Program-made: the position numbers and the translations under genes | In this document: in pieces, positions 1 to 8,015 of the stretch | Numbering within the stretch: position 1 is the stretch's first letter | Layout of the letters: each line of letters starts with the position of its first letter | NCBI RefSeq assembly: GCF_900163635.1 | Contig: NZ_FUID01000092.1 | Coordinates: forward strand, 1 to 33,847 | DNA: 33,847 bases | DNA from: Leucobacter sp. 7(1) | GTDB taxonomy: Bacteria > Actinomycetota > Actinomycetes > Actinomycetales > Microbacteriaceae | Reading direction: 5' to 3' | The notes under the pieces: model-generated | What the model was told of the DNA's origin: nothing | Databases searched by the model: none | What the model saw: only the letters and a program-made list of their open reading frames with translations

Positions 1-313
1 TCCGAATTAGGCGATCCATGAACGTGGGGGAGGCTGCGCTGCTGAGCTCGTCGGGTGCCCCGCGACTGAAGAATCCCGAAAGTTCGAATGCGGGGCTGGC
101 AGTCGGTGCGGAGTATTTGCGAGGAATGTGAGCTTGGCTTCGTGGAGGACCTGGCCGCGGAGGCAGAGACACGTGACCGACTGGCTGGAGGTCTTCACCT
201 TCCCTCACCTATTTGTAGATGCGCGGCTTGCCTAGGCGCTGCCTCCATTGGGATGTTGTTGCACCTACTCTGGTGTTGAAGTTACCTAGGGCGACGACAA
301 ACGTGCTGGAATA

Positions 314-360
314 CGAAGTGCAGTCGGTGCGGACGGGTCTTCCGTGCCGGCTGCACTTCG
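314..360. terminator. 20-bp hairpin, terminator-like
   Basis: The left arm 314-333 pairs with 341-360 around a 7-base loop. The outer ten bases (CGAAGTGCAG / CTGCACTTCG) are perfect, and the rest pairs with three G-U wobbles. There is no T-run on either side. It lies about 120 bases beyond the stop of the LuxR-type gene. It could be a second terminator, an RNA-stabilising structure or a protein site. Confidence 0.5.
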
Positions 361-441
361 CGAGTGCTGCAACTCCGAACTCCTCGCGCGAGGCGATCCG
401 GTCACAGCACGCGTATGCAGGGTCGACACTGCGGTGCGAGC

Positions 442-472
442 GGGGGCCGAGCCGATGCTTCGGCCGGCCCCC
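442..472 (-). terminator. GC-rich hairpin just after the LuxR-type gene
   Basis: GGGGGCCG (442-449) plus GCCGA (451-455) pair with TCGGC plus CGGCCCCC (460-472). This gives 13 base pairs with one bulged A and a 4-base loop. It starts six bases beyond the stop codon on the minus strand. No U-tract follows, which is common for terminators of high-GC actinobacteria. Confidence 0.6.
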
Positions 473-478
473 TCCGCG

Positions 479-2968
479 CTAGTGCGAGGCGAGGTAGCTT
501 GCGAGTTCTTTGCGATTCGTCTTCCCAGTTTTTCGGAGCGCTCCCGCAATGTGGTTCTCAACGGTCCTTCGGCTGATCCCCAGTCGGGCAGCAATCGCGG
601 GATTGCTGAGCTGCCCAGCGAGGAGTCCGATTTCGTGTTCGCGCTGCGTCACAGTTTCGCCTGGGCTCGGGGCACGGAGTGCGGGGATCGCTCCCTCGTC
701 GTGGGACGGTCCAAAGTACTCACGAGTGAGTTCGAGCAGTGCAGCTGAACGCGCATCGTCTCCTGCCGCTTTCGCGTGACGTGAGGCTGATCCCAATAGC
801 CTCACGATCAAATCCTGGTCGTCCCCGACGTGCACCGTGCGACTCCACTCGGCGAGAGGACCCAAATCCGTGGACTTGAGAAGCGAACTCAGCTCTGTCG
901 CATTGCGAAACACTGGAAGGTCTACTCTGTGGGCAGCGCGTGCAAGTGCTCCGGCCGTGCGCGGTCCCCAACTGATGGTGAGTGCGCTGAGGCCAGTCTG
1001 AATCGCCCCAACAATATAGCCCTTGTCGAGCCGCGCATCCACAGCCTGAGACATGTCACGGTCGAACTTTTCTGAGTCCGCCCCAGAATCAACGATCGCG
1101 TTGGGGAAGTCCAGGCCCATACCCAGCAGCGGGCCGACAATGGGCGCAACCGTCGCAGCTTCGAGGAGCATGTCTTCTCGATTCTGCTCCCGTCCCGCGA
1201 AATGCGCGTCCATTGCCCCCATGACGAACATCGCGCTGTACACCGATCCAAACGCGAGATGTGGTCGCCCGATCACTGTGGTTTCAAGGATCAGACGACG
1301 TGTGAGCTCGACATTGCCGAGGTGCTGGGACGCGAGTGCTGCGACGTAGGAGAGCGCCGTAAACGAGGTTCGATCGAAGCGCTGAGTCGCTTGCTCCCGG
1401 TATCGAAGTGCAAGCTCAATTGACTTGGAGACTGCCCCGTTGAGATACGCCAGAGCTGCTTCGATGAACTCCCGCTGCCATGCGAACTGGGGGAATAGAT
1501 CGCCGGAGCGCAGCTCCTCTTCTGCAGTTGAGATATCACCGGAGAGCACCGCGAGCAGTAGTCGGGTGAGGTGAATCGTCCCAGAGGGGGGCGTTTGCTG
1601 CTCGGGATAGCCCGACGGCATCGCCTCACCACGGAAGACAAGTAGGGCCGGAAGTAGCGCCTGTGCCGGAACTAGAGCATGGGGAGTGGCGCGCTCGACT
1701 TCGGCGAGACGGTTTCTCGCCTGCTCAGGATCGTTCATTTCGAATACGAGCCACTGAATGTACTGAAAGAGTAATCGAAAGTCGCTCTCCACGGGGTCGA
1801 GGATGAGCGTCGGCGTCTCAAGAAAGACGCGCCGCACGGTTTGCCGTTCCTCATCGTTACCAAGCGCGATCAGGAGATATCTCAGTGCGTTCTCGGGTGT
1901 TGCGGCGATTCCCCAGGCCCGACGTGCCTGCTCGGTTTCCCGAGTATCATGCTCCGCAAAGCTTCGTGCAAGCTGCGTGAGTTCCGTCCCGGCTCCCGCT
2001 ATGGATGCGCCTGGATACTGCTCGTCGAGCTGGCTTGGCCGTACTGCGGGGCGAGTGCTCTCGGGGGAGTGGCTCTCCATTTGGAAACGGGTGCCAACAA
2101 TTGGAGGCCAAGCCTGCAAGCGATTCGAGGTGGCAGCTCCTACCGGCGAAACGAATCCATGCTGGATCCCTTCACGCACTCGTGTGCGTCCGAACCGTTC
2201 GTGCATTTGGTCTGAATCTGTTGGACCTGTCTCCGCGAGCCAGGTCACCATCTCAGCCATTGAGTCGCTCAATTCCGCGAGCATGCTGTCTATCAAGATC
2301 GTGATGCTCGGACTCCAGAGCGATGCGGCGCGTGCTCGCCAGACCCCATGGACCTGCTCGAGGAGTCCTTCCGAGCGCGCACTGTCAGCAAGCGCAGTGA
2401 GTAGTCCGGCGATTCCGCCTGATTTGCCGTAAAAACGGGCCGTCAGATGTGGATCGATCGCGCCGCCGAGTACTTCATGCAGTAACGCCCCTGTCGTGGG
2501 GAGATCCAGATCGGGAACGCGTACCAGCGACTCCGGCCAGACCGCAGGCAAGTCCTCCTCGCAAGTGCGGCCTGCGACGGCGGATACCACGAGACGCAGC
2601 TTGAGCCTTTGCCGCACCGCTGCGATCACATGCAGGGAAAATGTGTCGAGGAGATGGGGATCATCAACTGTCAGGACCCAATTCGGGCCGAGAGCACCTG
2701 CGAGCGCTTCGACTGCAGAAAACGTGTCACGGGACTTGAGGCTAAACCCAAGGTCCGCGCGTATCTGCTCCAAGCCGTAGCCCGGGGTCGCTTGCGCTGC
2801 GAGGTCACCCCGGACTCCGGTCACTGGAACCGCCACAGATTCAAGCAATGAGGTAACCGTGCCGAGAAGGGTGCTTCTACCGCTGAGTCGCCTGCCTACG
2901 AATCGAACGCTTGAGCCACGCTGAATCAGCTCGAAGGCCTTCTGGCTCTCGGCCTCAAATACGAACAT
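479..2968 (-). CDS. LuxR-family transcriptional regulator, large ATPase-type (LAL-like)
   Basis: Predicted DNA-binding regulator of about 829 residues. The last 60 residues form a LuxR/GerE helix-turn-helix (TQREHEIGLLAGQLSNPAIA, then ISRRTVENHI). Near the N-terminus is a P-loop-like stretch, G25-RRLSG-R31-S-T, and a Walker B-like LTVDD at about 99-103. The middle is helical and Ala/Leu-rich, as in the TPR-like part of LAL regulators. The Walker A lysine is replaced by arginine, so ATP use is uncertain. The frame is open to 3157, but I chose the ATG at 2968 because AGGAG lies five bases before it and the protein then begins just ahead of the P-loop, as usual in this family. The inducer and target are unknown. 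No sensor partner is adjacent. Confidence 0.85.
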   Translation of the reverse strand: MFVFEAESQKAFELIQRGSSVRFVGRRLSGRSTLLGTVTSLLESVAVPVTGVRGDLAAQATPGYGLEQIRADLGFSLKSRDTFSAVEALAGALGPNWVLTVDDPHLLDTFSLHVIAAVRQRLKLRLVVSAVAGRTCEEDLPAVWPESLVRVPDLDLPTTGALLHEVLGGAIDPHLTARFYGKSGGIAGLLTALADSARSEGLLEQVHGVWRARAASLWSPSITILIDSMLAELSDSMAEMVTWLAETGPTDSDQMHERFGRTRVREGIQHGFVSPVGAATSNRLQAWPPIVGTRFQMESHSPESTRPAVRPSQLDEQYPGASIAGAGTELTQLARSFAEHDTRETEQARRAWGIAATPENALRYLLIALGNDEERQTVRRVFLETPTLILDPVESDFRLLFQYIQWLVFEMNDPEQARNRLAEVERATPHALVPAQALLPALLVFRGEAMPSGYPEQQTPPSGTIHLTRLLLAVLSGDISTAEEELRSGDLFPQFAWQREFIEAALAYLNGAVSKSIELALRYREQATQRFDRTSFTALSYVAALASQHLGNVELTRRLILETTVIGRPHLAFGSVYSAMFVMGAMDAHFAGREQNREDMLLEAATVAPIVGPLLGMGLDFPNAIVDSGADSEKFDRDMSQAVDARLDKGYIVGAIQTGLSALTISWGPRTAGALARAAHRVDLPVFRNATELSSLLKSTDLGPLAEWSRTVHVGDDQDLIVRLLGSASRHAKAAGDDARSAALLELTREYFGPSHDEGAIPALRAPSPGETVTQREHEIGLLAGQLSNPAIAARLGISRRTVENHIAGALRKTGKTNRKELASYLASH

Positions 2969-3397
2969 CCCAGCTCCTAACCTGGCGGGTGCAACGCACA
3001 TCGTCGGTGCTAGCCAGAGGTGATCCGTATGGCGATCCTCTATGTAGCTGGCTAGCTCCAGGTAGAAATCGCCGTGTACGGGGAAAATCTGGTTGCCCGA
3101 AGTGGGATGACCCCAGCGGTCTGCCTGTGTCTGAGATTGTAGAACACCTCGACTCACTCAGAGGGCGCTTCGTGAGCTGGGTGGGGGTGTTCTGCTGCAC
3201 CTGCACGAATGGCTTGCATCCACTCCGAAAAGTGGGCCAGGCCGGTCATCGCGCGTCTTGTCGGGCCTGGGTCTGTTGCGGAACCGAGCGTGTGGTCCCG
3301 GGGCCCGGAAGAAAAGCAGCGGCGCTAAGGTCCACACTAGGCAAAACCGTCCAAGAGCGCTAACATCGCTTTTGGGCGATGAAGGAGTAGTGCGGCG
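2969..3397. other. Divergent intergenic region between the LuxR-type and CDF genes
   Basis: This 429-base gap separates two divergent genes. Open frames crossing it lack ribosome sites and family features. The right end holds a candidate promoter for the metal exporter. The left end holds the ribosome site of the LuxR-type gene (minus-strand AGGAG at about 2974-2978). I see nothing else. Confidence 0.6.
3338..3380 (+). promoter_or_regulatory. Candidate promoter and small operator of the CDF gene
   Basis: TAGGCA (3338-3343) and TAACAT (3361-3366) are spaced by 17 bases. They overlap a short inverted repeat, ATCGC-N6-GCGAT (3365-3380), at the likely transcription start. The neighbouring ArsR-type sensor could bind there. 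This is inference from position only. The AAGGAG ribosome site follows at 3382-3387. Confidence 0.35.
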
Positions 3398-4459
3398 ATG
3401 ACGCACTCCGAGCAAGGAGCAGTGGAATTGGGATTCGGACATAACCATGATCACGCGGCCCCGACCGCGGTACCAGCCGGGCAGGGTTCCGGGCAGAGCA
3501 CAGTGCAAACGGCGACTGGGGCGCACCGCCGCCGACTCGGCATTGTGCTCGCAATCTACGCGACAATCATCGTCGCGCAGGGCGTGGGTGCCGCTGTGAC
3601 AAACAGTCTCGCGCTGATGGCCGAGGCCCTGCACATGGCTGTCGATGCGAGCGGGATTCTGATCGCGCTCATCGCCACATTCCTCGCCACCCGCCGGGCC
3701 AACACGAAACGCAGCTACGGCATGATGCGCGCCGAGATCGTTGCGGTACTCATCAACTGCTTACTGCTCTTCGGACTGGGCGGCTACATCCTCTTCGAGG
3801 CCGTCGAGCGTTGGTTCAATCCGTCCGATGTAGCGGGCGGTGGCGTGATCATTTTTGCCATCGTCGGACTGATCGGTGCGGGTACCTCACTCGCGCTGCT
3901 GAGCCGCGGTGCGAAGGAAAGCCTCAACGTGAAGGCCGCCTTCCTTGAGGTCATGAGTGACGGGATTGGCGCGGCGGCTATCATCATCTCCGGCATCCTG
4001 AACCTCGCCTTTGGGTGGAACCAGGGGGACGCGATCGCGGCAGCCGCGATCGGCGTCATCATCCTTCCGCGCGCCTTCATGCTGCTGAAGCAAGCGATCA
4101 ACCTGATCATGCAGGGTGTGCCTGCCGGGATTGAGTTGACCGAGGTGCAGCGTGAAATCGAAGACACCCCGGGGGTACAGGACCTGCACAGCCTGCACGT
4201 TTGGGGTCTGACGAGCGGCGTGACGGTCCTCTCTGCGCATGTGGTGCCGGATCCCGCTGTCTCTGAAGCGGGGGAGGACGGGCGCACGCTCGACGCACTG
4301 ACAACGAGCATGCGCGAGAAATTCGGGATCGAACACTGCACGTTCCAATTCGAGTCGCCCGAGCACCTTGCTCATGAGGGTGCTATGCACCGTGACCTGG
4401 CTGGGCTGACGTCGGCACCATCGGTGAGCGGCGGGATGCACGTGGGCCATAGTCACTAG
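3398..4459 (+). CDS. Cation diffusion facilitator (CzcD/ZitB-type) metal exporter
   Basis: Predicted inner-membrane proton/metal antiporter of 353 residues that exports divalent metal such as Zn, Co or Cd. It has about six membrane helices between residues 46 and 230 and a cytoplasmic C-terminal domain with the family motif DLHSLHVWGL (262-271). His-rich ends (GHNHDH at 14-19, HVGHSH at the C-terminus) may collect metal. The transport site is visible in TM2 as H79xxxD83. In TM5 the usual HxxxD is E184xxxD188, which may alter metal choice. AAGGAG lies ten bases before the ATG. A terminator hairpin separates it from the ArsR-type gene downstream. The function class is secure; the metal is not. 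Confidence 0.9.
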   Translation: MTHSEQGAVELGFGHNHDHAAPTAVPAGQGSGQSTVQTATGAHRRRLGIVLAIYATIIVAQGVGAAVTNSLALMAEALHMAVDASGILIALIATFLATRRANTKRSYGMMRAEIVAVLINCLLLFGLGGYILFEAVERWFNPSDVAGGGVIIFAIVGLIGAGTSLALLSRGAKESLNVKAAFLEVMSDGIGAAAIIISGILNLAFGWNQGDAIAAAAIGVIILPRAFMLLKQAINLIMQGVPAGIELTEVQREIEDTPGVQDLHSLHVWGLTSGVTVLSAHVVPDPAVSEAGEDGRTLDALTTSMREKFGIEHCTFQFESPEHLAHEGAMHRDLAGLTSAPSVSGGMHVGHSH

Positions 4460-4463
4460 TGCG

Positions 4464-4494
4464 AACGGGGCGGCACGGTCTGTGTCGCCCCGTT
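4464..4494 (+). terminator. Hairpin terminator after the CDF gene
   Basis: AACGGGGCGGCAC (4464-4476) pairs with GTGTCGCCCCGTT (4482-4494). This gives 13 pairs including one G-U, with a 5-base loop. It begins four bases after the CDF stop codon and lies before the promoter of the next gene. Confidence 0.7.
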
Positions 4495-4512
4495 GTGAGG
4501 GTGCGTGCAGCG

Positions 4513-4524
4513 TAGTATCGGAAT
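4513..4524 (+). promoter_or_regulatory. -10 element of a probable leaderless mRNA (ArsR gene)
   Basis: TAGTAT (4513-4518) is followed by exactly six bases and then the ATG at 4525. There is no ribosome site. This geometry puts the transcription start on the first base of the start codon. No good -35 is visible. Confidence 0.5.
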
Positions 4525-4923
4525 ATGACGATGAACGCGGAGTCGGACGCTCGACCGGAGCGTGAACGCTCGGAACAGGTGTCCGCGCTCACTCCTGCGG
4601 CGCACCTCTTTCAGAGTTTCAGTGATCCCTCTCGGCTCGTGATCCTGCAGCACCTGCAGCTTGGCGAACACCGCGTCGTAGATCTGACCCAGCACCTGGG
4701 GCTCTCTCAGAGCACGGTGTCGAAACATCTGGCTTCGCTCAAAGACGCGGGTCTCGTGAGTTCGCGTCCCGAGGGCCGAGCCTCCGTATACTCACTGCGG
4801 CACACGGAGCAGCTGCTTGGCCTGTTCGCCGCGGCTGAACGGCTGCTCGAACTCACGGGCGACATCGTGCAGTTGTGCCCCGTACACGGCACGGCGGTTG
4901 TCTCGAGTGCCGACCAAGACTAG
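4525..4923 (+). CDS. ArsR/SmtB-family metal-sensing repressor
   Basis: Winged-helix repressor of 132 residues. The fold is shown by FSDPSRLVILQHLQLG (about 32-47) and the recognition helix region LSQSTVSKHLASLKDAGLV (60-78), then the wing RPEGRASVYSL. The classic ArsR arsenic site (ELCVCDL) is absent; the equivalent stretch is EHRVVDL. A C-terminal CPVH (Cys118, His121) and nearby His residues are candidate metal ligands, as in CmtR- or NmtR-like sensors. The position just after a CDF exporter suggests it controls that exporter in response to Zn, Cd or Co. It has its own leaderless-type promoter, so it can be made separately. Confidence 0.85.
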   Translation: MTMNAESDARPERERSEQVSALTPAAHLFQSFSDPSRLVILQHLQLGEHRVVDLTQHLGLSQSTVSKHLASLKDAGLVSSRPEGRASVYSLRHTEQLLGLFAAAERLLELTGDIVQLCPVHGTAVVSSADQD

Positions 4924-4970
4924 GGCCATGTGCGAACTGCCCCGCGCCGTGCGGGCACCCGCCGCACCAC

Positions 4971-4982
4971 TACACTGTGCTG
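4971..4982 (+). promoter_or_regulatory. -10 element of a probable leaderless mRNA (LysE-type gene)
   Basis: TACACT (4971-4976) is followed by six bases and then GTG at 4983. No Shine-Dalgarno sequence is present. The geometry matches the ArsR, gpmA and other genes in this window. Confidence 0.4.
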
Positions 4983-5603
4983 GTGACGTTCGCGCTCTGG
5001 ATCTCTCTGCTCACCGCAACTGTTGTCATTAGCCTGACCCCGGGCGCCGGGGCGATCAATACCATGGCGAACTCGCTCACGGTCGGGTGGCGGCGCTCGT
5101 TCTGGGGTGTCGTGGGCCAGCAGCTCGCGCTCCTTGTGCACATCCTGATCGTTGCCGCCGGTGTTGGTGTGCTGGTTGCGCAGACCCCACTGCTGTTCAA
5201 CGCGATCCGCTGGTTGGGGGCGGCGTATCTTGTGTACCTGGGCGTGCGGATGATCCTGAGCAGGCCTACTCCCGAGCAAGAGGCCCAAGACACCACCGAG
5301 ACGGGGGTGTGGGAGTTGCTGCGGCGGGGGTTCTGGGTCAACCTGTTGAACCCGAAAGCTATCGTCTTCTTCCTCGCGTTCCTGCCGCAGTTCATCCGGC
5401 CCGCAGAGCCGTTGCTGCCGCAGTATCTGGTCCTTATCGCGACGGTGATGGGTGTGGACATTGTCGTGATGTGGGGGTTCTTCGCCACGGCGGCGAAACC
5501 GTTCCGGCGCTTTGCGGCGACGGTCCGCGGGCAGCGGACGCTGAACACAATCTTTGGAGTCCTATTCATCGCGGTGGCGGGGCTACTCTTGTTGCTCCAC
5601 TGA
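4983..5603 (+). CDS. LysE/RhtB-family amino-acid exporter
   Basis: Predicted membrane exporter of 206 residues, the usual family length, with about six hydrophobic segments. Family marks are the N-terminal TPGAGAINTM (from residue 19) and the conserved NLLNPKAIVFF (NPK at 123-125). Members export lysine, arginine, homoserine, threonine or related compounds by proton exchange; the substrate cannot be told here. I chose GTG 4983 because the protein then starts directly with the first membrane helix and a -10 lies six bases upstream. The frame is open further back to 4875, but that part overlaps the ArsR gene and is Cys/Pro-rich without family similarity. GTG 4977 is also possible. The 3' end overlaps the convergent surface-protein gene by 21 bases. 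Confidence 0.85.
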   Translation: MTFALWISLLTATVVISLTPGAGAINTMANSLTVGWRRSFWGVVGQQLALLVHILIVAAGVGVLVAQTPLLFNAIRWLGAAYLVYLGVRMILSRPTPEQEAQDTTETGVWELLRRGFWVNLLNPKAIVFFLAFLPQFIRPAEPLLPQYLVLIATVMGVDIVVMWGFFATAAKPFRRFAATVRGQRTLNTIFGVLFIAVAGLLLLLH

Positions 5604-7529
5604 CGATCGAGTTCGTCTGGCGGCAGCACTCTTGTGCGCTCCGAAGAGCGTGACTGCGCCGAGCGCTCCGAGGATGATGACCAAGGCGATTGTCGATGCC
5701 GGGGACTCCGCACCCGTCCGGGCAAGCGGCGCAGTAGCGCCCGCGCGAGGGGAGACGATCGCATTCTCAGCGCCTGGGCGAGGTCCAGGCGGGGTACCCG
5801 GGGGTGCTGGTGGGTGAGTCGGCGGGGTGATCGTGGGAATCACCCTGGCCGGGGTGGCAAAGGTGGCGACCCCGGAGGCGGGATCGAGCAGCGCGTTTCC
5901 CTCGCGGACAGTTGCTTCTGCCGAGAACTGTTTGCCACGGACAGTGTCCGTGGCAAAGCTGGGCACCGTGAGCGCGAGCGACTGGGGGTGCTCACCGGCA
6001 GGAACCTCGAGGGTGAGGATCTGCGGAGCGTAGTGGGTGCCCTCAGTGGCGGTGCCAGGTGCCGTGGCGACCTCGATCGTGGCGGGAACTTCCCCGGCCG
6101 AGAGCACCGTCACTGGGAACACTGCGGCCTCTCCCGCGCGGACCTTTCCGGCGTCCCCCACTGCCACACGGGGGAGCTGAAGCTCGACCGCGCCAATGTC
6201 GGCGGTGACGCCCGGGCCGCGGGGGAGGCCGCGCTGATCTTGGGTGAGTGGCGACGGCACGGCAGCGTTCAGAAGCGGTGAGCTGCTGGCGGGCATCCGG
6301 ACACGCTGTGCTGCGGAATCGTGTGTGCCGAGCGGCCCCAATCGCATGTCTGACTCAGGAAGCACCATGCCCTCGATGCCTTCCGGCAGCTGCGTCGTCG
6401 CGGCGTTTCCGGTCCCGGTCACCGTGGACGGTCCCCAGCTGGTCGCCACCGGGGCCACACCGTCAGGCGCGATGAGGGCCGAGTTCGTGATCTCACCGGG
6501 CCCATCGAACTTGAGGATACCTTCTACGGTGACATGGTTCATTGCGACAGAGGCGTTCCCGATCGCCAGGACGGGCTCGCTGGGCACGCCGACAAACGTT
6601 GCGTTTTCGAAGACATAACTCCATGATTCATCTGGCCCGTCAACCCACGATTGCATGCGACCCTGGATCGTGGAGTTCGTGACTTCGGCTACGACGGACC
6701 CGGGCAGTGCCGGTGTAACAGCCTGACCTCGCAGATGGAATGGAACAAGCGCTTCGACATCGAGCTCGGAGGCCGTGAGGATTGCCCCGCCGGCATGTTC
6801 TGTGGAGTCCGCTGTGACGTTCGCGACGAGGAAGTTTCCGTCGCCGGCAAATCTGAGTCGGGTGAGCTCGATTCCGGACCCCGAACCCCAAACGACTTCG
6901 GCGACGCTTATCCCGGTGTTGGTGACGTTGGCGAATGACGAATCACGCACGGCAATGGAATGCCGGTATGGGGTGTCGGGGCCACCGCCGTTGAGATCAA
7001 GCACTCGGTCGACGTTGTCAGCCGTGACTCGGGTAAGGGTCAGTGGGACGGCGAGGTCGCTGGTGTGAATGGCCGCTGCTGATCGAGTGATGCGCACATC
7101 GGTCCAAAGCAGCTCCGCCGCCGCATCGCCCCAACCGGTGTTCAAGTACAGAGGCTGATGGGCCGGGCCGCCATCGAAACTCACGCGTTCGAGACTGAGC
7201 GACCCCGCATCCTGCGTGAACGTCTCCCAGCTCGTGCTGTCGTCCCCCTCACGTTGGATCCCGGAGCTGTCGGGACCCGCGCCGGTGATCGTAAGATTCC
7301 CCGAGATAGGAACGGGGGCGCTGAGTTGGGCGGTCATGCCCGCGGGGATCACGATCGTCTCATCTGCCGGTGTCTCATTTGCGGCCTCGATGAGCGCGCG
7401 GAGTGATCCGACACCGCTGTCTGCTGAGTTGGTGACCACCCACGCGGAGCCGTGCGCCGGGGCGCTGAGCAACGGAGTCGCCAGGAGCGCCGCGGCGCAT
7501 CCCACGAGGGTGACCAGGGTTTGTCTCAT
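5583..7529 (-). CDS. LAXTG-anchored cell-wall surface protein with beta-helix repeats
   Basis: Secreted, wall-anchored protein of 648 residues. It has a signal peptide (1 to about 27, ending SAPAHGSA) and then VTNSADSGVGSLRALIEAAN, the opening motif of parallel beta-helix surface proteins. A long Ser/Thr/Val-rich beta region runs to about residue 480. A Calx-beta-like stretch (GEAAVFPVTV to TATEGTHYAP) and a Pro-rich spacer follow. The C-terminus has the sorting signal LARTG (602-606), a hydrophobic helix and a basic tail. LAXTG is the class E sortase type common in actinobacteria; no sortase is in the window. ATG 7529 is chosen because GGAGG lies eight bases before it; the longer frame to 7757 is not needed. 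The ligand is unknown. It could be an adhesin or a polysaccharide-binding protein. Confidence 0.85.
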   Translation of the reverse strand: MRQTLVTLVGCAAALLATPLLSAPAHGSAWVVTNSADSGVGSLRALIEAANETPADETIVIPAGMTAQLSAPVPISGNLTITGAGPDSSGIQREGDDSTSWETFTQDAGSLSLERVSFDGGPAHQPLYLNTGWGDAAAELLWTDVRITRSAAAIHTSDLAVPLTLTRVTADNVDRVLDLNGGGPDTPYRHSIAVRDSSFANVTNTGISVAEVVWGSGSGIELTRLRFAGDGNFLVANVTADSTEHAGGAILTASELDVEALVPFHLRGQAVTPALPGSVVAEVTNSTIQGRMQSWVDGPDESWSYVFENATFVGVPSEPVLAIGNASVAMNHVTVEGILKFDGPGEITNSALIAPDGVAPVATSWGPSTVTGTGNAATTQLPEGIEGMVLPESDMRLGPLGTHDSAAQRVRMPASSSPLLNAAVPSPLTQDQRGLPRGPGVTADIGAVELQLPRVAVGDAGKVRAGEAAVFPVTVLSAGEVPATIEVATAPGTATEGTHYAPQILTLEVPAGEHPQSLALTVPSFATDTVRGKQFSAEATVREGNALLDPASGVATFATPARVIPTITPPTHPPAPPGTPPGPRPGAENAIVSPRAGATAPLARTGAESPASTIALVIILGALGAVTLFGAHKSAAARRTRSSVEQQE

Positions 7530-7608
7530 CGGCAGAGCCTCCGTTGATGGGTCCCCGCCGCCAGGTTGCGTGCGGGCGTTGACACCGTCTCGGGTGCGGA
7601 AAAGATGC

Positions 7609-7627
7609 CGCGTTAATAATGAACGCG
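7609..7627. promoter_or_regulatory. AT-centred palindrome upstream of the surface-protein gene
   Basis: CGCGTT-AATAATG-AACGCG is a perfect 6-bp inverted repeat with an AT-rich centre. It lies about 80 bases before the surface-protein start on the minus strand, in an otherwise gene-free stretch (7530-7759). It could be an operator overlapping the promoter. No regulator can be assigned. Confidence 0.35.
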
Positions 7628-7754
7628 TGGGAGATAAATCCGGGAAATCTGAGCGCCAAGAACGGTGAGGTTGAGTGGAGGTGGATCGGTGGTGAGTGCG
7701 GTTCGGTGTGGCTCCCCGTGCCCAGCGAACCCTCCCCGGTCCCCGGTCCGGAGA

Positions 7755-7799
7755 CAAAAGAATCCCCGGCCCGTCGACGCAACGACAGACCGGGGATTC
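7755..7799 (-). terminator. Intrinsic terminator of tRNA-Lys
   Basis: On the minus strand a 10-bp perfect stem (GAATCCCCGG / CCGGGGATTC, at 7760-7769 and 7790-7799) with an inner GTCG/CGAC stem is followed directly by TTTT. It lies seven bases beyond the tRNA 3' end. Confidence 0.85.
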
Positions 7800-7805
7800 G
7801 TGCAG

Positions 7806-7878
7806 TAGGCCCCGCCGGGCTCGAACCGGCGACCCGCGGATTAAAAGTCCGATGCTCTACCAACTGAGCTAGAGGCCC
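7806..7878 (-). tRNA. tRNA-Lys (anticodon TTT)
   Basis: 73-base cloverleaf on the minus strand. The acceptor GGGCCTC pairs with GGGGCCT (two G-U pairs), the D-arm is AGCTCAGTTGGTAGAGC, the anticodon loop is CTTTTAA with anticodon TTT, and the T-arm is GCCGG-TTCGAGC-CCGGC. The discriminator is A and CCA is not encoded. A -10-like TAGATT (minus strand, 7894-7889) lies ten bases upstream and an intrinsic terminator follows. It decodes AAA and AAG. No integrase or duplicated 3' end is seen, so there is no sign that it serves as an attachment site. Confidence 0.97.
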
Positions 7879-8015
7879 CTACCTCTCTAATCTATCGTGT
7901 TTTCCCGGGTGCTCGGTGCACACACCCACCGCGCGCCCGGCGTAGACTCGCTGCGTCTGGCGCACCGCGCGCTACACACCTCACACACGCAGGATATTCG
8001 ACAGCCAGGAGATCA

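Larger units (their letters stand above)
1..478. other. Non-coding region downstream of the LuxR-type gene
   Basis: I see no supported gene here. Short open frames exist on both strands, but none has a ribosome binding site, a recognisable domain or a convincing composition. The right half holds two strong hairpins (listed separately) that probably end transcription of the LuxR-type gene. The left half (1-300) holds nothing I can name. It could be the edge of an intergenic region or remnant DNA. Confidence 0.6.

Noticed and set aside
7..198. 63-residue frame on the minus strand
   Set aside because: No ribosome site, domain or hydrophobic pattern; it is likely chance.
2969..3157. Longer start for the LuxR-type protein
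   Set aside because: The 63 extra residues have no family similarity, and a good ribosome site points to ATG 2968.
7375..7867. Open frames across tRNA-Lys on both strands (products containing NPRVAGSSPAGP or PAGLEPATRG)
   Set aside because: These are the well-known false proteins produced by translating a tRNA gene; the region is tRNA plus terminator.
7806..7878. tRNA-Lys as an integration site
   Set aside because: No integrase and no duplicated tRNA end are present; the neighbours look like ordinary chromosome.
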